Of a stretch of 64,000 nucleotides of DNA, positions 7,892 to 17,083 are shown piece by piece. The position numbers and the translations under genes were made by a program. This stretch comes from Eubacteriales bacterium. Its GTDB lineage: Bacteria > Bacillota > Clostridia > Lachnospirales > Lachnospiraceae. The stretch covers positions 19,127 through 83,126 of the forward strand of contig JAUNDP010000011.1 of NCBI GenBank assembly GCA_030526005.1. The letters are read 5' to 3'. Within the stretch, counting starts at the first letter, position 1, and each line of letters starts with the position of its first letter. The notes beneath the pieces are model-generated. The model was not told where the DNA came from. It did no database searches and saw nothing but the letters and a program-made list of their open reading frames with translations.

Positions 7892-8410
7892 TCAGCATGA
7901 TAAATCAATATTTACTTCATATGTACTATCAATAAGTACATAATTTACCTCATATTTTTTTGCAAGTTCTAAAAATTGCAAATTATCTTCTAAAATACTT
8001 TCCATAGTACACCATTCATCATCTAGACGGCTTTCTATCGTATTTGCATATCTTTTTATATCAGCAAAATGATTTTTTATATAATTTTCACTCATTATAA
8101 GACAGTAGTATTGGATATATTCAAGATATTGTTTTTCAAAGTCTTTTTCCCAATCAAAAGGGATATAACATCCTTCAATAATAAGATTTTGTCTGTTTTC
8201 TATGACGGTTTTGATGATTTCGCGGACAACAGGCCATAAATAATCTGTAAGTACAAGATCATTTTCTGGAGTAAGTTGAGTATAGCCGCTGCGAATCAAT
8301 CCCATTTTTAAATGATCTATTGATAAATAAGGATATTTATATTTTTCGAGTAATTTTTGGGCAAGTACAGTCTTGCCTGTGTGTGATGCACCGGTAATTA
8401 AAATAATCAT
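7892..8410 (-). CDS. P-loop nucleotide kinase-like protein
   Basis: 172 residues. The N-terminus IILITGASHTGKTVLAQKLL is a Walker A P-loop (GASHTGKT), followed by YLSIDHLKMGLIRSGY, a typical acceptor-site region of small-molecule kinases, and LIIEGCYIP, a beta-strand like that in zeta-toxin/shikimate-kinase-type folds. It probably phosphorylates a small molecule, but the substrate cannot be read from the sequence. It stands alone on the minus strand between two unrelated operons, without an antitoxin-like partner. Similarity to zeta toxins is possible but not supported by context. Confidence 0.7.
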   Translation of the reverse strand: MIILITGASHTGKTVLAQKLLEKYKYPYLSIDHLKMGLIRSGYTQLTPENDLVLTDYLWPVVREIIKTVIENRQNLIIEGCYIPFDWEKDFEKQYLEYIQYYCLIMSENYIKNHFADIKRYANTIESRLDDEWCTMESILEDNLQFLELAKKYEVNYVLIDSTYEVNIDLSC

Positions 8411-8569
8411 TATTTTTTCTCCACTATTCTCTAAGATAATTTATAAACAATGATATCACTAGAAGATAAAAATGTCATTTTTTTATTTGTCTGATGATTA
8501 TTCAATGTCAAAAAAAGCAGATTTTTTTGTATAAGTTACAGTTTGGATTTTTTTGTATGAAAAAAGGTA

Positions 8570-8618
8570 TTGACAAACGAAAGAGATGACTATATACTTT
8601 GAATATCAAAATATTTGA
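8570..8618 (+). promoter_or_regulatory. Promoter of the fab/acc operon with overlapping FabT-like dyads
   Basis: TTGACA (8570-8575), 17 bases, TATACT (8593-8598). The -10 and start region are overlapped by TTTGAATATCAAA (8598-8610), a perfect dyad that matches the known FabT box consensus (TTTGAnnnTCAAA). A second, overlapping half-site pair follows (TCAAA at 8606 and TTTGA at 8614). FabT is a MarR-type repressor that controls fatty-acid genes in streptococci. No fabT gene lies in this operon, so the regulator, if any, is encoded elsewhere. Confidence 0.75.
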
Positions 8619-8651
8619 AAATTAAAATAAATGAAAGATAGAGGAGAATAG

Positions 8652-8885
8652 ATGATGTTAGAAAAAATGAGAGAAATTATCGCAGAACAGTTAAATTGTG
8701 AGGCAGATATAATCAAAGAAGAGACAACATTCAAAGAAGATTTAGGCGCTGATTCTTTAGACCTTTTTGAGCTTGTAATGGCTTTGGAAGATGAATATGG
8801 AGTGGAAATTCCGGCTGAAGATTTAAATAATATGACAACGGTAGGCAGTGTGATGAACTACTTAAAAGAAAAAGGGGTAGAATAA
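8652..8885 (+). CDS. acpP: Acyl carrier protein
   Basis: 77 residues, strongly acidic. The phosphopantetheine attachment site is the Ser of GADSLDLFEL. Helices typical of ACP flank it (EDEYGVEIPAEDLNNM and the C-terminal VGSVMNYLKEKG). It carries the growing acyl chain between the Fab enzymes encoded downstream. First gene of the operon, with GAGGAG five bases before the first of two adjacent ATG codons; the second ATG (8655) would also be in range. Confidence 0.95.
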   Translation: MMLEKMREIIAEQLNCEADIIKEETTFKEDLGADSLDLFELVMALEDEYGVEIPAEDLNNMTTVGSVMNYLKEKGVE

Positions 8886-8897
8886 GAGGAGCCAAAG

Positions 8898-9836
8898 ATG
8901 AAAAAGATCGCATTTGTATTTCCTGGGCAGGGATCCCAATATGCAGGGATGGGAAAAGATTTTTATGAGCAGATACCGGAATGCAGGGAAGTATTTGAAG
9001 AAGCTTCTAAGGTGACAGGGTTAGATTTGCCGGGTCTTTGCTTTGAGGAAAATGAAGAACTTCATATTACAGAATATACGCAGATTGCAATGCTGACAGT
9101 GGAGGCGGCTATTTTAAGAGCTTTACAGAAAAAAGGCATTTCTTCCGATATCAATGCAGGACTCAGTCTGGGAGAATACGGTGCACTCATTGCTTCAGAA
9201 GCTCTTTCCCTTTCAGATGCATTTCATATTGTGCGTCAAAGAGGAATTTTAATGCAGAAAGCCGTCCCACAGGGGGGAGCAATGACAGCAGTGCTTGGCC
9301 TCGATGAGAAAAAAATAAAAGAAATCTGCGAATATACAGAAGGAATTGTATCCGTGGCAAACTATAATTGTCCAGGTCAGACTGTGATTACAGGAGAAGA
9401 AAAAGCGGTAAGCGATGCTTCAGAAGAATTAAAAAAAGCAGGAGCGCGCAGATGTATCCCGCTGAATGTAAGTGGGCCATTTCATTCTAAAATGCTTGAA
9501 AATGCCGGGCGAGACTTGGGAAAAGTTTTAGAAAATATAGAAATTGGCGAGATCAAAATTCCCTATATTACAAATGTGACTGCACAGTATGTAAAGGATA
9601 AAAAGGAAGTAAAGAGATTTTTGGAACAGCAAGTATATTCTTCCGTTTTATGGCAGCAAAGTGTAGAAAAAATGATTCAAGATGGAGTGAAAATCTTTAT
9701 AGAGATTGGGCCTGGAAAGACACTGAGTGGATTTTTAAAGAAAATTGACCGCACTGTGACAGGAATGAACATAGAAAAAGTAGAAGACTTAGAAAAAGTA
9801 ACAGCTGCATTACAGCAGGAGGAATGCTTATGTTAA
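8898..9836 (+). CDS. fabD: Malonyl-CoA:ACP transacylase FabD
   Basis: 312 residues, the family length. [14 protein letters not shown] at the N-terminus, the nucleophile Ser in [10 protein letters not shown] near residue 90, the Arg in VRQRGILMQ and the His in [10 protein letters not shown] near 198 form the known active site. It loads malonyl groups onto ACP. It follows acpP by 12 bases and overlaps fabG by 7 bases. Confidence 0.95.
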   Translation: MKKIAFVFPGQGSQYAGMGKDFYEQIPECREVFEEASKVTGLDLPGLCFEENEELHITEYTQIAMLTVEAAILRALQKKGISSDINAGLSLGEYGALIASEALSLSDAFHIVRQRGILMQKAVPQGGAMTAVLGLDEKKIKEICEYTEGIVSVANYNCPGQTVITGEEKAVSDASEELKKAGARRCIPLNVSGPFHSKMLENAGRDLGKVLENIEIGEIKIPYITNVTAQYVKDKKEVKRFLEQQVYSSVLWQQSVEKMIQDGVKIFIEIGPGKTLSGFLKKIDRTVTGMNIEKVEDLEKVTAALQQEECLC

Positions 9837-10570
9837 ATGGAAAAATTGCTCTGGTAACAGGAGCAGGACGAGGAATCGGACGAGAAATTGCACTGGAGCT
9901 TGCAAAGAACGGGGCATTTGTGATTGTCAACTATAATGGCTCCAGAGAACATGCAGAGGAAGTCGTGAAGACGATTACAGAAAACGGAGGAGAAGCAGTT
10001 CCTTTCCAATGCAATGTCGCAGATTTTTCTGAGACCAGTGCGATGATTCAGGAAGTAATACAGAAGTACGGACATCTTGATATTTTAGTCAATAATGCAG
10101 GAATCACAAAAGATAATTTGATCATGAAGATGAGCGAGGAAGAATTTGATCGCGTGCTTGAGACAAATTTAAAGGGAACCTTTAATACGATTCGTCATGC
10201 AAGCAGACAAATGGTGAAACAAAAAAGTGGAAAAATGATCAATATTGCTTCTGTATCCGGTGTGCTTGGCAATGCAGGACAGGCAAATTATGCAGCTTCC
10301 AAGGCAGGAGTGATTGGATTGACAAAAACAATGGCAAGGGAACTGGCCGCAAGAGGAATCAATGTCAATGCGGTTGCGCCCGGATTTATCAATACAGAGA
10401 TGACGCAAGTCTTAAGCGACGCAGTAAAAGAGCAGGCAGTTTCTCAAATACCATTTCGGCGGTTTGGAGAGGCAAAAGAGGTGGCAAAGGTTGTCTCATT
10501 TCTGGCATCAGATGCAGCAAGCTATATTACAGGGCAAGTGATCTGCGTTGACGGCGGAATGGCAATGTAA
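9830..10570 (+). CDS. fabG: 3-oxoacyl-ACP reductase FabG
   Basis: 246 residues from ATG 9830. Rossmann motif [12 protein letters not shown], the NAG of [12 protein letters not shown], Ser in IASVSGVLG, and Y-x3-K in NYAASKAG place it in the SDR family. The FabG-specific end [14 protein letters not shown] is present. It reduces beta-ketoacyl-ACP with NADPH. An upstream in-frame ATG at 9824 is only one base from AGGAGG, so 9830, seven bases away, is the better start. This gives a 7-base overlap with fabD. Confidence 0.95.
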   Translation: MLNGKIALVTGAGRGIGREIALELAKNGAFVIVNYNGSREHAEEVVKTITENGGEAVPFQCNVADFSETSAMIQEVIQKYGHLDILVNNAGITKDNLIMKMSEEEFDRVLETNLKGTFNTIRHASRQMVKQKSGKMINIASVSGVLGNAGQANYAASKAGVIGLTKTMARELAARGINVNAVAPGFINTEMTQVLSDAVKEQAVSQIPFRRFGEAKEVAKVVSFLASDAASYITGQVICVDGGMAM

Positions 10571-10582
10571 GAGGAGGAGCAG

Positions 10583-11827
10583 ATGAGAAGAGTAGTAGTG
10601 ACAGGAATGGGAGCAATTACTCCGATTGGATTGGACGTAGAGACCTTTTGGAATGGTTTGAAGGAGAAAAAGATCGGATTTGATACGATCACGCATTTTG
10701 ATGCGTCAGAATATAAAGCAAAGCTGGCAGCTGAGGTAAAAGGGTTTTCAGCGAAAGAATATATGGATTTTAAGGCGGCAAAGCGAATGGAGCTTTTTTG
10801 CCAGTACGCTGTAGCAGCAGCAAAAGAGGCAATCGAACAGTCTGGCATTTGTATGGAGGAGGAGGACCCGTATCGAATCGGATGCAGTATCGGATCTGGG
10901 ATCGGCAGTCTTCAGGCGATGGAAAGAGAACACAAAAAATTGCTGGAAAAAGGACCAAGCAGAGTCAATCCGTTATTAGTTCCGATGATGATCAGCAATA
11001 TGGCTGCGGGAAATGTATCGATTCAGTTTGGCCTGAAAGGAAAGAGTTTAAACGTAGTGACAGCGTGCGCTACAGGAACACATTCGATCGGAGAAGCATT
11101 TCGTTCCATTCAGATGAACGATGCAGATGTGATGGTTGCAGGCGGAACAGAAGCGGCAGTCAGCCCGATAGGAATCAGCGGTTTTGCTGCGCTGACTGCC
11201 TTATCTCCTTCTACAGATCCGACAAGATGCTCCATTCCGTTTGACCGTGACAGAAACGGGTTTGTCATGGGAGAAGGAGCAGGCGTTGTTGTCTTGGAGG
11301 AATTGGAACATGCAAAGAAAAGAGGGGCAAAAGTTTTAGCTGAAGTAGTCGGCTACGGTTCCACAAGCGATGCTTATCATATCACTTCACCAGCGGAGGA
11401 CGGCATGGGAGCAGCCAAAGCGATGGAATATGCGATGGCAGAAGCAGAAGTCAATCCGAATGAGCTTTTTTATATCAATGCTCATGGAACGAGTACTCAC
11501 CACAACGATTTATTTGAGACGAGAGCAATCAAAAAAGTATTTGGCGCACACGCATATCAGATGAAAATTAATTCCACAAAATCCATGATCGGCCATCTTT
11601 TGGGGGCAGCAGGGGCGGTAGAGTTTATCACCTGCGTGAAATCACTGGAAGAAGGATTTCTTCATGCGACAGCAGGGCTGGAAAATCCAGATGAAGAGTT
11701 GGATTTAGATTATCTGAAAGGTGATGGAGTGTTTATGGAGATCAAGTATGCTCTGAGTAATTCACTTGGCTTTGGCGGTCATAATGCCAGTATCTTAATT
11801 AAGAAATATGAAGAGGTGGAAAAGTGA
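10583..11827 (+). CDS. fabF: 3-oxoacyl-ACP synthase II FabF
   Basis: 414 residues. The catalytic Cys is in VVTACATGTHSIGEA and the two His are in NAHGTSTHHND and KSMIGHLLGAAGAVE, which is the Cys-His-His triad of the elongating condensing enzymes. The fold-typical GEGAGVVVLEE and NSLGFGGHNAS are also seen. It elongates acyl-ACP with malonyl-ACP. The initiating enzyme FabH is not encoded in this operon. An SRDxR-like GGAG site precedes the ATG (AGGAGGAG at 10571-10578). Confidence 0.95.
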   Translation: MRRVVVTGMGAITPIGLDVETFWNGLKEKKIGFDTITHFDASEYKAKLAAEVKGFSAKEYMDFKAAKRMELFCQYAVAAAKEAIEQSGICMEEEDPYRIGCSIGSGIGSLQAMEREHKKLLEKGPSRVNPLLVPMMISNMAAGNVSIQFGLKGKSLNVVTACATGTHSIGEAFRSIQMNDADVMVAGGTEAAVSPIGISGFAALTALSPSTDPTRCSIPFDRDRNGFVMGEGAGVVVLEELEHAKKRGAKVLAEVVGYGSTSDAYHITSPAEDGMGAAKAMEYAMAEAEVNPNELFYINAHGTSTHHNDLFETRAIKKVFGAHAYQMKINSTKSMIGHLLGAAGAVEFITCVKSLEEGFLHATAGLENPDEELDLDYLKGDGVFMEIKYALSNSLGFGGHNASILIKKYEEVEK

Positions 11828-12249
11828 TGGAGTATGAGCAGTTAATCAAGCTGATAAAAACCGTTTCAGGATCTTCTTTGAGCAGCTTTCAGATGGAACA
11901 GGACGGTATGAAAATTTCAATGAAAAAAAATGGAGTCTTGTCGGAAACAGTGCAGAATGTACCGATTGCAGCGACAGAGCAGATTTTGGAGAAAGAGGAG
12001 AAAATTCCAGAGGGTAATGTGATAAAAGCGCCGCTTGTGGGAACATTTTATACTTCTTCTGCACCGGGAGAACCATGTTTTGTCAAAGTGGGAGATACAG
12101 TGAAAAAGGGACAGATTCTTGGAATTATCGAAGCGATGAAACTAATGAATGAAATTGAGTCAGAATATGACGGCGTTATCGAAGCAGTGCTGGCTGAAAA
12201 TGAACAGATGGTGGAATATGGTCAGCCACTGTTTGTCATTCGCTCTTAA
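11827..12249 (+). CDS. accB: Biotin carboxyl carrier protein of acetyl-CoA carboxylase
   Basis: 140 residues. An N-terminal helix (YEQLIKLIKTVSGSSLSSF) and a Ser/Glu-rich linker precede the biotinyl domain, with the biotinylated Lys in IIEAMKLMNEIE. The preferred ATG at 11827 shares one base with the fabF stop; a GTG at 11824 is in frame just before it. It shuttles CO2 from the AccC active site to the AccDA carboxyltransferase. Confidence 0.94.
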   Translation: MEYEQLIKLIKTVSGSSLSSFQMEQDGMKISMKKNGVLSETVQNVPIAATEQILEKEEKIPEGNVIKAPLVGTFYTSSAPGEPCFVKVGDTVKKGQILGIIEAMKLMNEIESEYDGVIEAVLAENEQMVEYGQPLFVIRS

Positions 12250-12318
12250 GATTTTAAGATAAGATACAAAAAGATGCGCCGATAGGATAAATGAAAAACG
12301 GATAAATGGAGGAAGAAA

Positions 12319-12744
12319 ATGAGATTATCGACAAAAGAAATCATGGAAATTATTCCGCACAGACAGCCGTTTCTTCTGGTCGATGTGATAGAAGAACTGG
12401 AGCCTGGAAAACGTGGAGTTGGAAGAAAATGTGTGACGTATAATGAACCGTTTTTCGCAGGTCATTTTCCGAATGAACCTGTGATGCCGGGCGTATTGAT
12501 TGTGGAAGCGCTGGCGCAAGTAGGCGCGGTTGTGATTTTAAGCTGTGAAGAATTTAAAGGAAAGACAGCATATTTTGGGGCAATCAATCATGCGAAATTT
12601 AAGCAGAAAGTTGTTCCGGGAGATGTCTTGACATTAGAAGTAGAGATGATCAAACAGAAGGGTTCCATTGGAGTAGGCAAAGCAACAGCGATGGCAGATG
12701 GAAAAATAGCCGTATCAGCGGAACTGACATTTGCAGTAGGCTGA
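12319..12744 (+). CDS. fabZ: 3-hydroxyacyl-ACP dehydratase FabZ
   Basis: 141 residues. The hot-dog-fold active site is seen in [20 protein letters not shown]: His in AGHFP and the Glu in VEALAQVGA. The length matches FabZ rather than FabA. It dehydrates 3-hydroxyacyl-ACP to trans-2-enoyl-ACP. No fabM-like isomerase is seen in the operon, so how unsaturated fatty acids are made is not explained here. Confidence 0.95.
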   Translation: MRLSTKEIMEIIPHRQPFLLVDVIEELEPGKRGVGRKCVTYNEPFFAGHFPNEPVMPGVLIVEALAQVGAVVILSCEEFKGKTAYFGAINHAKFKQKVVPGDVLTLEVEMIKQKGSIGVGKATAMADGKIAVSAELTFAVG

Positions 12745-12763
12745 ATAGGAACTGGAGGAAAAC

Positions 12764-14107
12764 ATGTTTCAGAAAATTTTAGTTGCGAACAGAGGAGAAA
12801 TTGCAGTGCGGATTATCCGCGCATGTCGTGAGATGGGGATCAAGACCGTTGCGGTCTATTCGGAGGCAGACAGAGAAGCACTCCACACACAGCTTGCGGA
12901 TGAAGCGATCTGTATCGGACCGGCCTCTTCTTTGGAAAGTTATCTGAATATGGAACAGATTTTGAGTGCGACGATTGCAGCAGGCGCAGATGCAATCCAT
13001 CCCGGATTTGGATTTCTTTCTGAAAACAGCAAGTTTGCAAAAATGTGTCAAAAGTGCAGAATCACATTTATCGGACCGTCTGCTGAGATTATCAGCCGCA
13101 TGGGCAATAAGTCGGAGGCAAGAAAGACGATGATGCAGGCGGGCGTTCCGGTCGTGCCCGGGACAAAAGAGCCGGTCTATGATGCGGAAAAAGGAAAAGA
13201 GATTGCAGATCAGATGGGATATCCTGTGATGATCAAGGCTTCTTCCGGAGGCGGCGGAAAAGGAATGCGGATCTGTGAGAAACCAGAAGAATTCTGTGAA
13301 ATGTTCCGAACCGCACAGATGGAATCTGTCCGTGGCTTTAACGATAATACGATGTATATAGAGAAATATATTGTGCATCCCAGACATATTGAATTTCAGA
13401 TTCTGGCAGATAAATTTGGAAATGTGATTCAGCTTGGGGAAAGAGACTGTTCGATTCAAAGACATCACCAAAAATTGATTGAAGAATCTCCATCTTCCGC
13501 ATTGACGCCTAAATTACGAAAAAAGATGGGAGAGACGGCTGTTCATGCAGCAAAAGCAGCAGGATATGAAAATGCAGGTACGGTCGAATTTCTGCTGGAT
13601 CGAGACGGTCAGTTCTATTTTATTGAGATGAATACAAGAATTCAGGTAGAGCATCCAGTGACAGAAATGGTATTTGGCGTCGATCTGATCAGAGAACAGA
13701 TCAGAATTGCAGCGGGATATCCTCTTGAAAAAAAACAGGAAGAGATACAGCTAAATGGTCATGCGATTGAATGCAGAATCAATGCAGAGGATCCAAAGAA
13801 AAATTTTATGCCTTGTCCGGGTATCATTGAAGATCTTCATTTTCCGGGCGGTTTTGGCGTTAGAATTGACAGCGCAGTTTACAGCGGATATGAGATTACG
13901 CCATTTTATGACTCAATGATTGCAAAGGTAATTGTCCACGATAAGGACAGAATATCAGCGATCAACAAGATGAGAAGCACGCTTGGCGAGCTGATTCTGG
14001 AGGGAGTCGTGACAAATCTGGATTTTCAATATGAGATTTTAAACAGTCCGGATTTTCAGGAAGGAAAGATCTCAACAGACTTTATTTCTGAACATTTTTC
14101 GATATAA
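12764..14107 (+). CDS. accC: Acetyl-CoA carboxylase, biotin carboxylase subunit
   Basis: 447 residues. N-terminal domain begins FQKILVANRGEIAVRIIRA. The ATP-grasp domain shows KASSGGGGKGMRI (glycine loop), EKYIVHPRHIEFQILAD, RDCSIQRHHQKLIEE and FIEMNTRIQVEHPVTE with the catalytic Arg/Glu region. The C-terminal INAEDPKKNFMPCPG domain completes the enzyme. It carboxylates biotin on AccB using ATP and bicarbonate. In operon with accB, fabZ and accDA. Confidence 0.95.
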   Translation: MFQKILVANRGEIAVRIIRACREMGIKTVAVYSEADREALHTQLADEAICIGPASSLESYLNMEQILSATIAAGADAIHPGFGFLSENSKFAKMCQKCRITFIGPSAEIISRMGNKSEARKTMMQAGVPVVPGTKEPVYDAEKGKEIADQMGYPVMIKASSGGGGKGMRICEKPEEFCEMFRTAQMESVRGFNDNTMYIEKYIVHPRHIEFQILADKFGNVIQLGERDCSIQRHHQKLIEESPSSALTPKLRKKMGETAVHAAKAAGYENAGTVEFLLDRDGQFYFIEMNTRIQVEHPVTEMVFGVDLIREQIRIAAGYPLEKKQEEIQLNGHAIECRINAEDPKKNFMPCPGIIEDLHFPGGFGVRIDSAVYSGYEITPFYDSMIAKVIVHDKDRISAINKMRSTLGELILEGVVTNLDFQYEILNSPDFQEGKISTDFISEHFSI

Positions 14108-14122
14108 AGTGAGGCTTGAAGA

Positions 14123-15835
14123 ATGACAAAGTTAAAAAATCTGTTTAAAAAGACAAATTATATTGCGATTGGACGTGCCGAGGAAGAAAAAGAAGCGTCT
14201 AAGATGCCTTCTGTTCCGGAAGGACTGTGGGTGAAATGCCCCAAATGCGGGGAAACTTTATATAAAGAAGATGTAAGAGAACATTTCTATGTATGTCCGA
14301 AATGCCAGGGATATTTTCGAATCAAGACAAAGACAAGAATCCGAATGATAGCAGATCCGGGAACTTTTGAATTATGGTTTGAGGATATGGATATAAAAAA
14401 TCCATTGAACTATCCGGGATATGAAGAAAAAATAAAAGAATTGCAGGAAAAAACACATCTGCGAGAAGCTGTGACAATCGGAAAATGTAAAATTGACGGG
14501 ACAGAAGCGGTACTTGGCGTCTGTGACGCAAGATTTTTGATGGGCAGTATGGGATATGTGGTAGGAGAAAAAATTACGAGAGCAGTTGAAAGAGCCACGA
14601 AACTTTGTCTGCCTGTCATTTTATTCTGCTGTTCCGGAGGCGCCAGAATGCAGGAAGGAATTGTATCGCTGATGCAGATGGCAAAGACGTCTGCAGCTCT
14701 GAAACGACACAGTGACGCAGGATTATTATATATTCCAGTTCTGACCGATCCGACGACAGGAGGAGTGACAGCCAGTTTTGCGATGCTTGGCGATATTATT
14801 CTGGCAGAGCCGGGCGCGCTGATTGGCTTTGCCGGACCGCGTGTGATTGAACAGACAATCGGTGAAAAACTTCCGGAAGGCTTCCAGAGGGCAGAATTTT
14901 TATTGAAAAAGGGTATGATCGATGCGATTGTGGAGAGAGAAAAAATAAAAAGTACGATCAGCACTTTGCTTCGCCTTCACAAGGGAAGCTACAAAACGCT
15001 CTGCTTTGAGAGACAGAAGGAAAAGGAAGAATGTGACTTCCCAAGATCAGAACAATTCTGCGCATGGCAGCATGTTGAAATTTCAAGAAGTGCAGAGCGT
15101 CCGACCAGTCTTCAATATATCGAGCGAATTTTTACAGATTTTATTGAACTGCATGGAGATCGCTGCTTTCAGGATGACGGTGCGGTGATAGGAGGAATCG
15201 GTTTTTTAGACGGTCAGCCAGTCACTGTAATCGGACAGCAAAAAGGAAAAAATACAAAAGAAAATGTAATCAGAAATTTTGGAATGATGTCCCCGGAAGG
15301 ATATCGCAAGGCGCTTCGATTGATGAAAGAAGCAGAAAAATTTTCACGTCCGATCATTAATTTTGTAGACACACCTGGAGCTGCATGTGGAATCGGCGCA
15401 GAAGAACGCGGTCAGGGAGAAGCGATCGCACACAATCTGAAAGAAATGTTTGGACTGAAAGTTCCTGTTTTGACAATTTTGATCGGAGAAGGGGGCAGCG
15501 GAGGCGCGCTGGCGCTGGCGGTGGCCAACGAAGTGTGGATGATGGAAAATGCAACGTATTCGATTCTGTCGCCGGAAGGATTTGCTTCTATTCTCTGGAA
15601 AGACGGGAAACGCGCGAAAGAGGCGGCTGAAATCATGAAGATCACTGCAAAGGATTTAAAAGAGCTGGGAATCATTGAACGCGTGATTGCAGAAAGAAAG
15701 CCAGCCGATACAGATCACATCTCAGAGATCACAGATCAGATGAAACGTGCGATGAAACAATTTCTGTCCGAAGCTTCAAAGAAAACGCCAAGACAGCTGA
15801 CAGAAGAACGATATGAACGCTTCCGAAAAATGTAG
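14123..15835 (+). CDS. accDA: Fused acetyl-CoA carboxylase carboxyltransferase (AccD-AccA)
   Basis: 570 residues combining both carboxyltransferase subunits. The AccD half opens with a zinc ribbon (Cys39, Cys42, Cys58, Cys61 in KCPKCGE and VCPKCQG) and has [12 protein letters not shown] and [13 protein letters not shown]. The AccA half starts near residue 315 ([12 protein letters not shown]) and contains [22 protein letters not shown] and [16 protein letters not shown] ~30-residue charged, Cys-containing linker joins them. No stop or frameshift lies between. In most bacteria the two are separate; the fusion is seen in some Clostridia and fixes a 1:1 ratio. It transfers the carboxyl group from biotin to acetyl-CoA. 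Confidence 0.93.
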   Translation: MTKLKNLFKKTNYIAIGRAEEEKEASKMPSVPEGLWVKCPKCGETLYKEDVREHFYVCPKCQGYFRIKTKTRIRMIADPGTFELWFEDMDIKNPLNYPGYEEKIKELQEKTHLREAVTIGKCKIDGTEAVLGVCDARFLMGSMGYVVGEKITRAVERATKLCLPVILFCCSGGARMQEGIVSLMQMAKTSAALKRHSDAGLLYIPVLTDPTTGGVTASFAMLGDIILAEPGALIGFAGPRVIEQTIGEKLPEGFQRAEFLLKKGMIDAIVEREKIKSTISTLLRLHKGSYKTLCFERQKEKEECDFPRSEQFCAWQHVEISRSAERPTSLQYIERIFTDFIELHGDRCFQDDGAVIGGIGFLDGQPVTVIGQQKGKNTKENVIRNFGMMSPEGYRKALRLMKEAEKFSRPIINFVDTPGAACGIGAEERGQGEAIAHNLKEMFGLKVPVLTILIGEGGSGGALALAVANEVWMMENATYSILSPEGFASILWKDGKRAKEAAEIMKITAKDLKELGIIERVIAERKPADTDHISEITDQMKRAMKQFLSEASKKTPRQLTEERYERFRKM

Positions 15836-15893
15836 AATCCAATTTATTTTAGATGCTTTATAAATAAAAAAGTAAGAGAGAAGGAGATAGGAA

Positions 15894-16949
15894 GTGAAGC
15901 CATTACAGATAGGTGAATTACAGGTGAAAGTGCCTGTGATACAAGGCGGCATGGGAGTGGGAATCAGTTTGTCGAGACTTGCAGGAAATGTTGCGCTGTG
16001 CGGCGGAGTAGGAGTGATCTCTTCTGCCCAGATCGGTTTTCGCGATCCTGAGTTTGCATCTCATCCGATTGAAACGAATTTAAGAGTGTTAAAAGAAGAG
16101 ATCAAAAAAGCAAAAGAGATTGCAAAGGGCGGTATTATTGGCGTCAATATCATGGTCGTCACACAAAAATATAAAGAATATGTCAAAGAGGCCGTAAGCG
16201 CTGGCGCAGATCTGATTGTCTCAGGGGCAGGACTGCCAATCAATCTCCCGGAACTTGTGGAGGGGACAAAAGCAAAGATTGCGCCGATTATATCGACGAT
16301 AAAAGCAGCCTCTGTGATCTGCAAGATGTGGGACCGAAAATATAAAAAAGCGCCGGATCTTGTGATTGTGGAAGGACCAAAAGCAGGAGGGCATCTGGGC
16401 TTCCATGAAGAGGAACTGAAGCGGTATACGCAGCAGGAATACGAAAAAGAGATTTTGGGAATTTTTGAAGTTATAAAAGAATACAGCCAAAAATACAGCA
16501 AGAAAATTCCTGTTGTATTGGCAGGAGGAATCTTTGACCGCAAAGACGTTCAACATGCGTTGGAACTGGGGGCAGACGGCGTTCAGATGGGAACAAGATT
16601 TGTGACAACGTATGAATGCGATGCAGCTTGTGCATATAAAGAAGCATATTTAAGAGCAAAAAAACAGGAAATTCAGATCATAAAAAGTCCTGTCGGAATG
16701 CCGGGAAGGGCCATTCAAAATGAGTTCCTGCGTCAAATAAAAGAAAAAAGAGAAAAAATCGATCATTGCTTTCAGTGTATCACGACGTGCAGCAAAAAGG
16801 AGACGCCATATTGTATTACAAAAGCGCTTGTCCGTGCAGCAAAAGGCGATGTGGAAAATGGGCTTTTGTTCTGCGGAGAAAATGCGTATCGCTGTCAGAA
16901 AATAGAACATGTCCGCGATATTATGGAAGAGCTTACAGGAAAACAGTAA
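15894..16949 (+). CDS. FMN-dependent NMO/FabK-family oxidoreductase with Cys-rich tail
   Basis: 351 residues, GTG start at 15894 behind GAAGGAGA. The TIM-barrel FMN family is recognised from VIQGGMGVGISLSRLA, GVNIMVV, VSGAGLP, VVEGPKAGGHLG, VVLAGGIFD and GVQMGTRFV. The family contains nitronate monooxygenases and the enoyl-ACP reductase FabK. Its position at the end of the fab operon, which lacks fabI, favours an enoyl-reductase role, but this is inference. Unlike classical FabK, the tail contains CFQCITTCSKKETPYC (Cys292, 295, 299, 307) plus Cys327 and Cys334, which looks like an iron-sulfur or zinc site. Confidence 0.8.
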   Translation: MKPLQIGELQVKVPVIQGGMGVGISLSRLAGNVALCGGVGVISSAQIGFRDPEFASHPIETNLRVLKEEIKKAKEIAKGGIIGVNIMVVTQKYKEYVKEAVSAGADLIVSGAGLPINLPELVEGTKAKIAPIISTIKAASVICKMWDRKYKKAPDLVIVEGPKAGGHLGFHEEELKRYTQQEYEKEILGIFEVIKEYSQKYSKKIPVVLAGGIFDRKDVQHALELGADGVQMGTRFVTTYECDAACAYKEAYLRAKKQEIQIIKSPVGMPGRAIQNEFLRQIKEKREKIDHCFQCITTCSKKETPYCITKALVRAAKGDVENGLLFCGENAYRCQKIEHVRDIMEELTGKQ

Positions 16950-16958
16950 GAAAATCAG

Positions 16959-16987
16959 TTGTCAATTTTGAAATTTTATGCTACATT
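16959..16987 (+). promoter_or_regulatory. Promoter of gltX and helicase genes
   Basis: TTGTCA (16959-16964), 17-base spacer, TACATT (16982-16987), about 95 bases before gltX. This suggests gltX is not simply part of the fab operon. Confidence 0.5.
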
Positions 16988-17083
16988 TAGAGGAGATTCA
17001 GATCACAGGGAAGGATTCCGAGAAAAGGAAGACTTCCTTGTTTCAGGAAAAGAATAATAAATGAACATAAAGGAGTTTGTGAC

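Noticed and set aside
7892-8410. Zeta-type toxin of a toxin-antitoxin pair
   Set aside because: No antitoxin-sized partner gene on either side; only the P-loop is shared.
10748-10958. Several minus-strand reading frames within fabF and accC
   Set aside because: They are antisense to well-matched enzymes and lack start signals.
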